Positions 1 to 8,986 of a stretch of DNA of 64,000 nt are shown here, in pieces. Numbering within the stretch: the first letter of the stretch is position 1; every line of letters begins with the position of its first letter. Made by a program: the position numbers and the translations under genes. Origin of the DNA: Mediterraneibacter agrestimuris (GTDB lineage: Bacteria > Bacillota > Clostridia > Lachnospirales > Lachnospiraceae); contig NZ_CALPDG010000007.1 in the NCBI RefSeq assembly GCF_943193195.1, positions 1-64,000 of the forward strand, written 5' to 3'. The notes under the pieces are model-generated. The model was given only the letters and a program-made list of their open reading frames with translations, was not told the origin of the DNA and did no database searches.

Positions 1-1
1 G

Positions 2-76
2 GCTGGATATATCGCTGTCATCACTTCACTGGTCGGACACCTTGCAGCGCAGTGCAAGATGCCGTGTGAACAGTAA
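2..76 (+). CDS. C-terminal end of an unidentified protein (partial)
   Basis: An open frame enters from the left edge and ends in TAA at 74-76, giving about 24 residues: a hydrophobic stretch (AGYIAVITSLVGHLAA) followed by a short tail with two cysteines. This looks like the last membrane helix of a transporter, but too little is present to name a family. It ends about 110 bases before the next gene, which has its own ribosome binding site. Confidence 0.35.
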   Translation, partial: AGYIAVITSLVGHLAAQCKMPCEQ

Positions 77-189
77 CAATTTGCCTGTTGAACAGAAAAG
101 AGTCCGAAAGAAAAAAGTGGAGTTTATGAGATAAGTGTATTATAATGCCATTATAGATGATAATGAAAAGCAATTGAGAGGAGTACATT

Positions 190-1209
190 ATGTCAATTAA
201 TCCTGCAATGCGCTTAGTGCTGAAGGCTCTTTCTTTTGATGGAATTGAAGTGGAGTCTGAACGGCACATGGCGGACTTGAAACGTCTGGATCCAATGAAA
301 ATATTTTACAAGACAGCAGACGTCCATGTATATAACGGCGAGTATGAGGTTCCGATCCGTCTTTTCTTTCCAGATGAGGGGACAAAGACCGCATATGAAG
401 AGGATAAGCTTAGGTTCCCAAAACTGCTGTTGTTGTTTCACGGCGGCGGCTGGGTGACGAACTGTGTGGATAATTATGAGCGCATATGCGCCAGACTTTC
501 CATTTCAACCGGAAATATCGTAGCTGCGGTGGAGTATCGTCTGGCACCGGAATACAAGTTTCCGGCAGGACTTCTTGACTGCTATGCGGCGGCGGAAGCA
601 TTGTTTAGAAGGCATAAGGAACTGGGGCTAAATCCAGATGATATCACTTTGATCGGGGACAGCGCCGGAGGTAATCTGGCGGCGGCAGTGTCACTGATGG
701 CAAGAGATAAGGGAGAGTTTCTTCCAAAACGGCAGATATTGATTTACCCGGCGGTATATAACGATTATTCGGAGAATTCCCCCTTTCTGTCTGTGCGTGA
801 GAATGGAACGGAGTATCTTCTGACAGCAGGAAAGATGCAGGACTATATTGCACTGTATGCAGAAAGTGAAGCAGATATGCAGAATCCGTATTTTGCGCCT
901 TATCTGGCGGAGGATTTGAGTAATCAGCCAGACACATTGATTTTGACTGCGGAGTTTGATCCTTTAAGAGATGAGGGAGAGGCATACGGTCAGCGGCTTA
1001 TGGCAGCCGGGAATCTTGTGGAGATACATCGGATAAAGGATGCGCTGCACGGATATTTTTCACTGGGGATCAAGTATTTTCACGTGCAGGAAAGTTTTGA
1101 TCATATCAATGCATTTTTAGGGGGGAGTCATGGCGAAGCAGAAACGGGCACATTGGAGAAAATTAGACAACGCCGCAAAGCTGTTTTTGGCAGCGAGCAC
1201 AAAGAATGA
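190..1209 (+). CDS. alpha/beta hydrolase, HSL-type esterase/lipase
   Basis: A 339-residue cytoplasmic esterase-like protein of the hormone-sensitive-lipase branch. Visible motifs are the oxyanion-hole HGGGW (residues 84-88), EYRLAPE (115-121) and the nucleophile elbow GDSAGG (156-161, Ser158). Near the end are EFDPLRDEG (likely acid) and ALHGYF (likely catalytic His), so the triad looks complete. The start ATG follows GAGAGGAG at normal spacing. The last 80 bases overlap the next gene, whose start lies inside this one, so the two are probably translationally coupled. This suggests the hydrolase and the acyltransferase-like partner act on the same ester or acyl substrate. The substrate cannot be read from sequence. 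Confidence 0.85.
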   Translation: MSINPAMRLVLKALSFDGIEVESERHMADLKRLDPMKIFYKTADVHVYNGEYEVPIRLFFPDEGTKTAYEEDKLRFPKLLLLFHGGGWVTNCVDNYERICARLSISTGNIVAAVEYRLAPEYKFPAGLLDCYAAAEALFRRHKELGLNPDDITLIGDSAGGNLAAAVSLMARDKGEFLPKRQILIYPAVYNDYSENSPFLSVRENGTEYLLTAGKMQDYIALYAESEADMQNPYFAPYLAEDLSNQPDTLILTAEFDPLRDEGEAYGQRLMAAGNLVEIHRIKDALHGYFSLGIKYFHVQESFDHINAFLGGSHGEAETGTLEKIRQRRKAVFGSEHKE

Positions 1210-2950
1210 TACCCGTGTCTTCCGGTTCTATTGTGAATTGAAAGAAACGGTACAACCAGAGCTGCTGCAGCGCGCGCTGGATCTGACGGTAGAGACTTAT
1301 CCGGTTTTTTTATCGGTAATTCGTAAGGGCGTGTTCTGGAACTATCTGGAAATGAGCAGTCTTCATCCGGTTATTCGAAAAGAGTACAAAGAGCCTTGCA
1401 GCCGTATTTATATCAAGGATAAAAAGTCACTTTTATTTGAAGTGACCTATTATAAAAGACGTATCAATTTTGAAGTGTTTCATGTACTTACGGACGGCAC
1501 AGGAGCGACGGAGTTTTTGCGGGAGCTGGTGAAGAACTATCTCTATTTGGCACATCATGAAAAAGGACTGGCACAAGTTTCATTTCTTCCGGAAGATGTG
1601 ACGGTACAGGATCAGGAAAATGACAGCTTTGCGAAGTATTACACCAAGAATACTAAGAAACCAAAAGAAAAGAAGGCGAAGGCATATCAATTGAAGAAAC
1701 CGAGGAAAGACAACGGCGCTATACAGGTACGGGAGAGCGTGTTTTCTGTGAAACAGGTGCTTGCCCGTTCCCGGGAATTGGGCGTGTCTATGACTGTGTT
1801 TTTGACAACGGTATATATGATGGCGATTCATGAAGAAATGTCAAAAATACAGGAGAAGTATCCGGTGAAGCTGATGGTTCCGGTAAATCTTCGGAAGTTT
1901 TTTCCGTCAGATTCTATGCTGAATTTCTTTAACTGGATCGAGCCGGGGCATACGTATGGGAAGGGGCACGATACGTTTGAAGAGGTGCTGGCGGAAACGA
2001 GTCAGTTCTTCTTAGAAGAATTAACTAAAGAGAAGATGGCAGAGCATATGAACAAGCTGATCGCATTGGAAATGCATCCGGTATTAAAGTTTGCGCCAGC
2101 AGAACTGAAGAATCTCTGCATTCATGCAGGCGCTAAATTTTCTGAGAAAAATACAACGGCAATCTTTTCCAATATGAGTTCGGTCTCCATGCCGGAGGAT
2201 TATGTTCCGTACATTGAACGGTTTGGCGTATATACAAGTACGCCCAAAATGGAACTCTGTGTATGTTCCTTTGAGGATAAATTATCACTCGGCTTTACAT
2301 CTCGTTTTGATACGGAAAATATTCAGCGGAACTTTTACCGGATATTAAAAGAACATGGAATTGAAGCTGAAACAGTAGAAGCAGAGTTCCCGGAAGTGCA
2401 GGCAACAAAAGAGCTTGAGATAAAAGTATATAAAATATTTACGTTCTTGTGTCTGATCGCGATCGTATTTATGATCGATCTGGATTTCAGTTACCGCCCG
2501 ACTGTGCGGTGGACACTGTTTTCTGCGGGCGGGGTCGCCAGTATGTGGCTGGCATCCACGATTGGTTTTTTCAAACGGTACAATTTACTGAAAAATGCAA
2601 TGTGGCAGCTTGTGATTATGACGCTGGTAAGTATTTTGTGGGATTGGCTGACTGGCTGGAGGGGCTGGTCGGTGGATTTTGTGGTGCCTCTGGTAAGCAT
2701 GGGGATTCTGCTCTTCATGGTAGTTGTCGCCGCAGTGCAGAGGTGGCCTGCGAAAGAATATATGGCGTATCTCGTGATGGCATCCACATATGGACTTGTA
2801 TTGCCGCTGCTATTGCTTGTATTCGGTGTATTGCATCTACAGATCCCTAGTCTGATTGGAATTGCAGTGTGCTTTCTCTTCCTGGCAGGGATACTCTTGT
2901 TTAAGTGGAAAGAATTCAGGGAAGAAATGTATAAAAAGTTTCATGTGTAA
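1130..2950 (+). CDS. alcohol-acetyltransferase/condensation-domain-like protein with C-terminal membrane domain (DUF6320-like)
   Basis: A 606-residue two-part protein. Residues 1-420 resemble the chloramphenicol-acetyltransferase/condensation fold; HVLTDG at 118-123 matches the family HxxxDG catalytic motif, and VPVNLRKFFPS near 250 is typical of alcohol acetyltransferase-like proteins. Residues about 430-600 contain roughly five to six hydrophobic helices, which fits the DUF6320 tail I recall from Lachnospiraceae (name from memory). The enzyme domain would sit on the cytoplasmic face of the membrane. It overlaps the esterase gene by 80 bases and is followed by a permease pair. The reaction is unknown; acyl transfer to an alcohol or lipid is inference. 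Confidence 0.75.
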   Translation: MAKQKRAHWRKLDNAAKLFLAASTKNDTRVFRFYCELKETVQPELLQRALDLTVETYPVFLSVIRKGVFWNYLEMSSLHPVIRKEYKEPCSRIYIKDKKSLLFEVTYYKRRINFEVFHVLTDGTGATEFLRELVKNYLYLAHHEKGLAQVSFLPEDVTVQDQENDSFAKYYTKNTKKPKEKKAKAYQLKKPRKDNGAIQVRESVFSVKQVLARSRELGVSMTVFLTTVYMMAIHEEMSKIQEKYPVKLMVPVNLRKFFPSDSMLNFFNWIEPGHTYGKGHDTFEEVLAETSQFFLEELTKEKMAEHMNKLIALEMHPVLKFAPAELKNLCIHAGAKFSEKNTTAIFSNMSSVSMPEDYVPYIERFGVYTSTPKMELCVCSFEDKLSLGFTSRFDTENIQRNFYRILKEHGIEAETVEAEFPEVQATKELEIKVYKIFTFLCLIAIVFMIDLDFSYRPTVRWTLFSAGGVASMWLASTIGFFKRYNLLKNAMWQLVIMTLVSILWDWLTGWRGWSVDFVVPLVSMGILLFMVVVAAVQRWPAKEYMAYLVMASTYGLVLPLLLLVFGVLHLQIPSLIGIAVCFLFLAGILLFKWKEFREEMYKKFHV

Positions 2951-3014
2951 CTGACAGCGAGTGCAGGAAATTTTCGTCTGCACATAAATGAAATGTTGTA
3001 TGAGGAGGGGAACA

Positions 3015-3629
3015 ATGTTCACAAAAATTTTATATGTAGGCGCGATTGTCAGTCTCTTGATTTCGTTCCAAAAGGATAGGAACAAGACAAAAGCAGCATT
3101 GAAAAAGGCATGGAAGTCATTTGAAAATATTTTGCCGTCTGTATTGGTGGTTCTCCTTCTGATTGGATTCATGCTTACTTTTTTAGACACAGAAATGATT
3201 TCCAGACTTATCGGCGCAGATTCAGGAATCATGGGAATGGGAGTTGCCGCAATCATTGGCTGTATTACTCTGATTCCGGGATTTGTAGCATTTCCGCTGG
3301 CAGCGTCTCTTCTGGAAGCCGGGGCGGGAAGCAGCAAGTCTTTCTGTGGAAAATCTTTTGGAGATGCTGTCTGTTATACCTCCGATTTTTATTTTGCTGG
3401 GACTGATGGATGTATGGGTTCCAAAAGAGACGATCATGAAATATATGGGAAAAGGAGCCGGGATCAAAGGCGGTGTTTTTGCGTTTGTCCTGGGTTCCTT
3501 TTCAGCGGGACCGCTGTATGCGTCATTTCCTGTTGCGGCAGTATTTTTGAAGAAAGGGGTAGCGCTGGCGAATATATTGATTTTTATCGGCGCATGGTCC
3601 ACAACAAAAATACCGATGATGCTGTTTGA
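3015..3629 (+). pseudogene. permease/nucleoside-recognition-type membrane protein, first half of a broken pair
   Basis: Starts at ATG 3015 behind GGAGGGG (an in-frame ATG at 2988 lacks a good site). Residues 1 to about 109 form a good membrane protein including TLIPGFVAFPLAASLLEAGAG, typical of a small permease of about 160 residues. After about position 3340 the frame leaves the family: it reads out of frame through the next gene and gives a cysteine- and arginine-rich nonsense tail to 3629. The expected final 40-50 residues, normally starting after EAGAG with a helix rich in STLMMVG, are absent. The gene is truncated by a deletion that fused it to the following gene. Confidence 0.7.
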
Positions 3630-3762
3630 AACAACACAGCTGGGAGCACGGTTTGCTGCAGTCCGATTTTGCCTGAATCTAATGGGTATCATTATTCTTG
3701 CGGTAATCATGGAAAAAACAACAACAAAAGAAGAGACGGAGATACTATATGGAGATGAATAA
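3346..3762 (+). pseudogene. permease, second half of a broken pair (N-terminus deleted)
   Basis: The frame from GTG 3346 encodes VENLLEMLSVIPPIFILLGL, then DVWVPKETIMKYMG, GSFSAGPLYASFP and GAWSTTKIPM. This is the body of the partner permease that normally follows the upstream gene as a separate protein of about 175 residues. The first 30-40 residues (the first helix) and a proper start with ribosome binding site are missing. The upstream protein loses its C-terminus at the same point, so a single deletion of very roughly 200-250 bases around 3330-3346 explains both lesions. Translation from the GTG is possible but has no obvious Shine-Dalgarno. Confidence 0.65.
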
Positions 3763-3765
3763 TTT

Positions 3766-4761
3766 TTATTCTTTTGCTTCTCCTGTAGAGCCCCTTACGA
3801 TTAACTTCGCATGCAGTAACAGTGTTCCGATCGCCACATTTTTCATTGTGTTTGTCAAAGCAGAAAACGCGCTCTTCCCCAGTTGGATCCGGTCCTGCCG
3901 GATGGTAGTCAGCGGCGGAGAGGTATAAGCACAGATCGGCAGATCATCGAATCCGATGATGCTGATGTCTCCGGGAACGTGGCAGCCAAGCTGCTGGCAC
4001 TGTATCATGGCAGAATTGGCAATCTGATCATGACTGCAGATGATAGCGGTAACTCCCAGATCCAGCAGCCGCGGAAGATGCTTTTCCAGACATTGTGTAA
4101 TATAGTAAGAATTTCCGGCATATGCAGGTTCAGCTTTTATGCCGTTTTGCTTCAAAGCCTGAAAAAATGCTTTGTGTCGTACCTGCATGATATGGGAACC
4201 GAGAGCGCTGCTCAAGTATCCGATTTTCTTATGCCCCAGCTTTTTTAAGTGAGAGACAGCCAGTTCCATTCCTTCATTGTTATCAATTCCCACATAAGTC
4301 ATATTTGGATTGGCAATGACATAGTTGTCATACAGGACGGTTGGTATCTGACTTGTGCGGAAATCTGTCATCCACGGATCGTTTAAAGAAAAGCCGACCA
4401 CAAATGCGCCGTGGTACTGATTCTGAAGCATGAAAACATCATAAGGCGTGCTTTTCTGTAATTTTTCATTTGTATCAACAATATCTACTGCGTATCCTGC
4501 GGGTTCTGCAAGCTGACGGAATCCAAGGATAATTTCATAGCCGAACTGATGCGGCTCTTTGTATTCCATGTTTCCAATTAAGATACAGAGTTTTTTCTGT
4601 ACGTCCTTCTGCCGTCGGATTTTTGTATATCCCATTTCAACGGCTGTTTCAAGCACGGCTTTTTGTAAAGTTTCGCTAACGTCCGGAGCACCGTTCAAAG
4701 CTTTGGAAACGGTACCTTTGGAAATGTTCAGCCGATTTGCAATATCTTGTAGTGTAATCAT
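3766..4761 (-). CDS. LacI family transcriptional regulator, probably of the alpha-glucan operon
   Basis: A 331-residue regulator. The N-terminal helix-turn-helix ITLQDIANRLNISKGTVSKAL is followed by a periplasmic-binding-protein-like sugar sensor domain (ILIGN..., GYLSSALGS, IIGFDDLPICAYTSPPLTTIRQD). I chose ATG 4761: it lies behind AAAGGACG and directly precedes the HTH. The longer frame to 4845 adds an atypical 28-residue leader. The gene is divergent from glgP, so its likely targets are the glgP-malQ-GH13 genes. The inducer, possibly a maltodextrin or glucose derivative, is inference. Confidence 0.88.
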   Translation of the reverse strand: MITLQDIANRLNISKGTVSKALNGAPDVSETLQKAVLETAVEMGYTKIRRQKDVQKKLCILIGNMEYKEPHQFGYEIILGFRQLAEPAGYAVDIVDTNEKLQKSTPYDVFMLQNQYHGAFVVGFSLNDPWMTDFRTSQIPTVLYDNYVIANPNMTYVGIDNNEGMELAVSHLKKLGHKKIGYLSSALGSHIMQVRHKAFFQALKQNGIKAEPAYAGNSYYITQCLEKHLPRLLDLGVTAIICSHDQIANSAMIQCQQLGCHVPGDISIIGFDDLPICAYTSPPLTTIRQDRIQLGKSAFSALTNTMKNVAIGTLLLHAKLIVRGSTGEAKE

Positions 4762-4816
4762 AGTGGACGTCCTTTCTTTTTTTACAAAAGCTATTTTATC
4801 CCTGGTATCATGACAC

Positions 4817-4845
4817 ATTATAAAGGAAATAAAAAATGAATGCAA
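4817..4845 (-). promoter_or_regulatory. promoter of the LacI-family gene
   Basis: On the minus strand TTGCAT (4840-4845) and TATAAT (4817-4822) are separated by 17 bases, a good sigma-A promoter about 55 bases upstream of the ATG at 4761. Confidence 0.6.
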
Positions 4846-5148
4846 TGTAGATTTTGAAAAAATAGAGATAAAGTTTCGGTGAGTTTTTAATTGTTAAAAT
4901 ATTTGTTAGGAAATGTGCACAAAAATATTACTGAGTAGTTGTGAAAAATGCAGAAAGAAAAGCAGTTTATACAAAATCACATTGACGGAACAAGAACGCA
5001 GTGATATTATCAAAATGTACGAAACAATACGAAAAATGAAGTTTATTTGTTTTACTCCGCTCTTTTTCAATAGGTTCAGAAAGGGGAGGAGAGGGAGGTA
5101 TTTATGCCATTTTCATGTTAGAATTAGAAAAAGATAGAAAAATTGTGT

Positions 5149-5176
5149 TTGAAAAGTAAAAAGGCAAAAGTATAAT
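5149..5176 (+). promoter_or_regulatory. promoter of the glgP operon
   Basis: TTGAAA (5149-5154) and TATAAT (5171-5176) with a 16-base spacer lie 39 bases before the glgP start. The rest of the 4762-5214 divergent intergenic region is AT-rich; I could not see a clear LacI-type operator palindrome or a convincing catabolite-response element. Confidence 0.6.
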
Positions 5177-5214
5177 TAAAACAAAAACAATGGAAAACAG
5201 GAAGGAGAACAAAG

Positions 5215-7479
5215 ATGGAGAGAGATTTAGAACAGATGTTACAGACAATCTGCGGCAAGGGGATCGCAGAGGCTTCCAAAGAAGAGATTTATGAGGCATT
5301 ATTACAGCTGTCCAAGGAGAAAATGCAGGGGATGAAGCACAATGAGGGCAACAGAAAGTTATATTACATTTCTGCGGAATTCCTGATCGGAAAGCTGTTA
5401 TCTAATAATCTGATCAACTTAGGTCTTTTTGAAGAAACAAGAGAAGTTCTGAAAAAGCACGGACATGACTTAACAGAGATTGAGGAAGTAGAATTAGAAC
5501 CGTCTCTTGGCAACGGAGGTCTGGGACGTCTGGCAGCATGCTTCCTTGATTCAATCGCAACTCTGGGACTGAACGGGGACGGCGTAGGACTGAATTATCA
5601 CGAGGGACTGTTTTTGCAGAAGTTCTCTGGCAACAAGCAGTGGGAAGAGAAAAATCCGTGGATTACCAAGAAGAGCTGGCTGACAAGAACAGAAACCGGC
5701 TTTGAGGTTCCGTTTAAAGACTTTACAGTAAAATCTACAATGTACGATATTGATATCCCGGGATACAACAGTGGATGCAACAAGTTACATTTATTTGATT
5801 TGGACAGCGTGGATGAGAGTATTATCGGCAGCGGCATTTCCTTTGACAAGCATGATATCCAGAAGAACCTGACACTGTTCCTCTATCCAGATGACAGTGA
5901 TGAGGCAGGACAGCTTCTGCGTATTTACCAGCAGTATTTTATGGTAAGTAACGCTGCACAATTGATTCTCAAAGAAGCAGAGGACCGCGGCGTGAATCTG
6001 TATCATCTGCATGAGCATGTGTGTATCCAGATTAATGACACACATCCGACCATGGTGATACCTGAACTGATCCGTATTCTGACTCAGCAGAAGGGCTTCA
6101 ATATTGATACAGCGGTAGATGTGGTAAGCAGGACATGTGCGTATACAAATCATACAATTCTGGCAGAAGCATTGGAGAAATGGCCGATTGCATATCTGGA
6201 GAAGGTTGTACCGCATCTGCTTCCGATCATCCGCGAGCTGGATGCGAGAGTCAGAAGAGATTATCATGATCCACGTGTGTATATCATTGATGAGCAGAAC
6301 CGTGTGCATATGGCTCATATTGATATTCATTTCGGATATGCGGTCAATGGAGTCGCGGCTCTTCATACGGAAATTTTGAAGGAATCCGAGCTGAAACCGT
6401 TCTATGATATATATCCGCAGAAGTTTAACAACAAGACCAACGGAATCACTTTCCGCAGATGGCTTGTACATTGTAATCATAATCTGGCTGAATATTTAAA
6501 AGAGCTGATTGGTCCTGATTATGTGGAAAGTGCGGATGAGCTGGAGAAATTAATGGCTTATCAGGATGACGAGAAGGTTCTGGCGAAGCTGCGGGAGATT
6601 AAGAAGGATGCAAAGCTTGAATTAAAGAAATATCTGAAGCTGACACAGAATATCGACATTGATGAAAATTCCGTTTTTGATATTCAGATCAAACGTCTTC
6701 ACGAGTACAAGAGACAGCAGATGAATGCGTTGTATGCAATTTATAAATACAAAGAAATCAAGAAGGGCAATTTGCCGAAACGTCCGCTGACAATGATTTT
6801 TGGCGCAAAAGCGGCTCCGGCATATACGATCGCGAAGGACATCATACATCTGATCCTGTGCTTACAGCAGTTGATTGAAAATGATCCGGCTGTCAGCCCA
6901 TATATGAAGATTGTCATGGTAGAAAACTACAACGTGACAAAGGCAGAAAAGCTGATTCCCGCATGTGACATTTCCGAGCAGATTTCCCTTGCTTCCAAGG
7001 AGGCTTCCGGAACCGGAAACATGAAGTTCATGCTGAACGGAGCGGTTACTCTTGGAACAGATGACGGAGCAAATGTGGAGATTCATGACTTGGTAGGAGA
7101 CGACAATATTTATATCTTTGGTGAAAAATCAGAGAAGGTAATTTCCCTGTATGAGACAGGTGGATATTGTTCCGCAGATATTTATGATAATGATCCGATG
7201 GTGGAAGAATTGGTTGACTTTATCATCAGTAAGGAACTGATCCGCATCGGAGATCCGGTAAATCTGGGACGCCTGTATAAAGAAATCGTAGGCAAAGACT
7301 GGTTCATGGCGCTTCTGGATGTGAAGGATTATATCAAGACCAAAGAACAGATGCTTGCAGATTACGAAGACGAGAAAGCATGGGAGAAGAAAATGCTTGT
7401 AAATATTGCGAAAGCAGGATTCTTTTCATCTGACAGAACCATTTCAGAATACAACAGAGATATTTGGAAGTTAAAATAA
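5215..7479 (+). CDS. glgP: glycogen/starch/alpha-glucan phosphorylase
   Basis: A 754-residue GT35 enzyme that releases glucose-1-phosphate from the non-reducing ends of alpha-1,4-glucans. Conserved blocks seen are [20 protein letters not shown] (about 95-115), INDTHPT (about 280), [14 protein letters not shown] (about 500) and the pyridoxal-phosphate site [15 protein letters not shown], with the cofactor lysine at residue 604. The length is shorter than the 800+ residues of many phosphorylases, but all motifs are present, so it is taken as an intact short form. The start follows AGGAGAAC. It heads an operon with malQ and two GH13 enzymes, which together debranch, rearrange and phosphorolyse storage or imported glucan. 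Confidence 0.96.
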   Translation: MERDLEQMLQTICGKGIAEASKEEIYEALLQLSKEKMQGMKHNEGNRKLYYISAEFLIGKLLSNNLINLGLFEETREVLKKHGHDLTEIEEVELEPSLGNGGLGRLAACFLDSIATLGLNGDGVGLNYHEGLFLQKFSGNKQWEEKNPWITKKSWLTRTETGFEVPFKDFTVKSTMYDIDIPGYNSGCNKLHLFDLDSVDESIIGSGISFDKHDIQKNLTLFLYPDDSDEAGQLLRIYQQYFMVSNAAQLILKEAEDRGVNLYHLHEHVCIQINDTHPTMVIPELIRILTQQKGFNIDTAVDVVSRTCAYTNHTILAEALEKWPIAYLEKVVPHLLPIIRELDARVRRDYHDPRVYIIDEQNRVHMAHIDIHFGYAVNGVAALHTEILKESELKPFYDIYPQKFNNKTNGITFRRWLVHCNHNLAEYLKELIGPDYVESADELEKLMAYQDDEKVLAKLREIKKDAKLELKKYLKLTQNIDIDENSVFDIQIKRLHEYKRQQMNALYAIYKYKEIKKGNLPKRPLTMIFGAKAAPAYTIAKDIIHLILCLQQLIENDPAVSPYMKIVMVENYNVTKAEKLIPACDISEQISLASKEASGTGNMKFMLNGAVTLGTDDGANVEIHDLVGDDNIYIFGEKSEKVISLYETGGYCSADIYDNDPMVEELVDFIISKELIRIGDPVNLGRLYKEIVGKDWFMALLDVKDYIKTKEQMLADYEDEKAWEKKMLVNIAKAGFFSSDRTISEYNRDIWKLK

Positions 7480-7505
7480 AGCCAGAATTTAAGGAGAATA
7501 TTTTC

Positions 7506-8972
7506 ATGAGACAGACTGGAATATTAATGCCTGTTGCTTCCCTCCCGTCCCGCACGGGAGTGGGAGAACTGGGGGCAGAAGCGTATCACTTTCTTACAAT
7601 TTTAAAAGAAAACGGCATCAAAATCTGGCAGATTCTGCCTATGAATCCGGTGGGATATGGCAATTCTCCATATCAGCCGTATTCCTCATGTGCGGGAGAT
7701 GAACTGTATATCAGTCTGGATACATTGTATGAGGAAAGACTGCTGAAAGAGAAAGCAGAAAGTTTCAGAGAACGGGAAACGAGTATTGATTACGATGCAG
7801 TCCGTACCTATAAAGAACCATATCTCAGGGAAGCATTTCAGGCATTTTGTGAACAGGGCGGGCAGCAGGACGCGGCATTTCAGACATTCGTTTCCCAGAA
7901 GTGGGTCTATGAATATGGAGTATTCCGTGCGCTGAAAAGGGAGCAGGGCGGTATCTGCTGGAATGAGTGGAGCGAAGAAGCAAAACACTGGCCCAAAGAG
8001 CGATATGAACTTCCAGAGGAAACAGAAAAGGAAGCGCAGTATCATATGTTCTTGCAGTATGAATTCTTTGTACAGTGGATGCAGGTGAAGAAACAGGCGA
8101 ATGCAGACGGGATTCAGATTATGGGAGACGTGCCGTTCTATGTGGGCGTGGATTCTGTAGATGTTTGGGGCGGAAAGGATAATTTCCTTCTGGATACCGA
8201 TGGAAGACCGATATTTATCGCTGGGGTGCCGCCGGATTATTTCAGCGCCACCGGACAGAGGTGGGGAAATCCGATCTATGACTGGGATTATCTGAAAGAG
8301 AATAACTATCAATTCTGGGTAGACCGGATCGGTTATAGCAGCAAATTATTTGATATTATACGGATCGATCACTTCCGGGCGTTTGATACATTCTGGAAGA
8401 TTCCGGCAAGCTGTCCGACTGCAATTGAAGGTGAATGGATCGAAGCGCCGGGATATGAAGTCATTGACACTTTGAAAGAACAGATTCCGGGAGTGAATCT
8501 GGTGGCAGAAGATTTAGGAGATCTGCGTCCGGAGGTTCTGGAATTGAAGGATCATTATCATCTGAAAGGCATGAAAATTCTTGTCTTTTCCATTAATACG
8601 GCAGGAAAGTATGGATATGATACCTTCCATGATGTGGAAAATATGATTACATATACAGGCACTCATGACAATGATACACTGATGGAGTGGTATCAGAATC
8701 TGACCTGTGCCGGACAGAGGAAGGTTCGCAGATTCCTTGCCCGTCAGGGAGTGAAACAGGGAAGTGTGAGAGACAGGCTGATCACTTATATGCTGAAAAG
8801 CAAGGCAGAATATGCGATTCTGCCGATGGCTGATGTGCTTGGTCAGGGAAAGGAAGGTCACTTAAATACACCGGGAACGGTGGGAAGCCCGAATTGGGAG
8901 TGGCGTATGCCAGACTTTGAGCTTGCAGAAAAAGAGATGAAACGATATCGAAATCTGTTTATATTCAGGTAA
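7506..8972 (+). CDS. malQ: 4-alpha-glucanotransferase (amylomaltase)
   Basis: A 488-residue GH77 enzyme that transfers alpha-1,4-glucan segments between maltodextrins and so provides longer chains for the phosphorylase encoded just upstream. Signature segments are LPSRTGVGELG near the start, GDVPFYVGVDSVDVW, IDHFRAF carrying the nucleophile region, AEDLGDL (acid/base) and THDNDT. ATG 7506 is preferred: it has AAGGAGAA at proper spacing and begins with the typical RQTGILMPVASL. A TTG at 7464 inside glgP would add 14 residues but lacks a good site. It lies 26 bases after the glgP stop. Confidence 0.95.
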   Translation: MRQTGILMPVASLPSRTGVGELGAEAYHFLTILKENGIKIWQILPMNPVGYGNSPYQPYSSCAGDELYISLDTLYEERLLKEKAESFRERETSIDYDAVRTYKEPYLREAFQAFCEQGGQQDAAFQTFVSQKWVYEYGVFRALKREQGGICWNEWSEEAKHWPKERYELPEETEKEAQYHMFLQYEFFVQWMQVKKQANADGIQIMGDVPFYVGVDSVDVWGGKDNFLLDTDGRPIFIAGVPPDYFSATGQRWGNPIYDWDYLKENNYQFWVDRIGYSSKLFDIIRIDHFRAFDTFWKIPASCPTAIEGEWIEAPGYEVIDTLKEQIPGVNLVAEDLGDLRPEVLELKDHYHLKGMKILVFSINTAGKYGYDTFHDVENMITYTGTHDNDTLMEWYQNLTCAGQRKVRRFLARQGVKQGSVRDRLITYMLKSKAEYAILPMADVLGQGKEGHLNTPGTVGSPNWEWRMPDFELAEKEMKRYRNLFIFR

Positions 8973-8986
8973 TAAAGGAGAATGCA

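Noticed and set aside
5791-6480. Minus-strand frame within glgP
   Set aside because: Shadow of the phosphorylase coding sequence.
5215-7479. glgP as a truncated gene because of its 754 residues
   Set aside because: All active-site and cofactor blocks are present and ends look natural; short-form phosphorylases exist in Clostridia.
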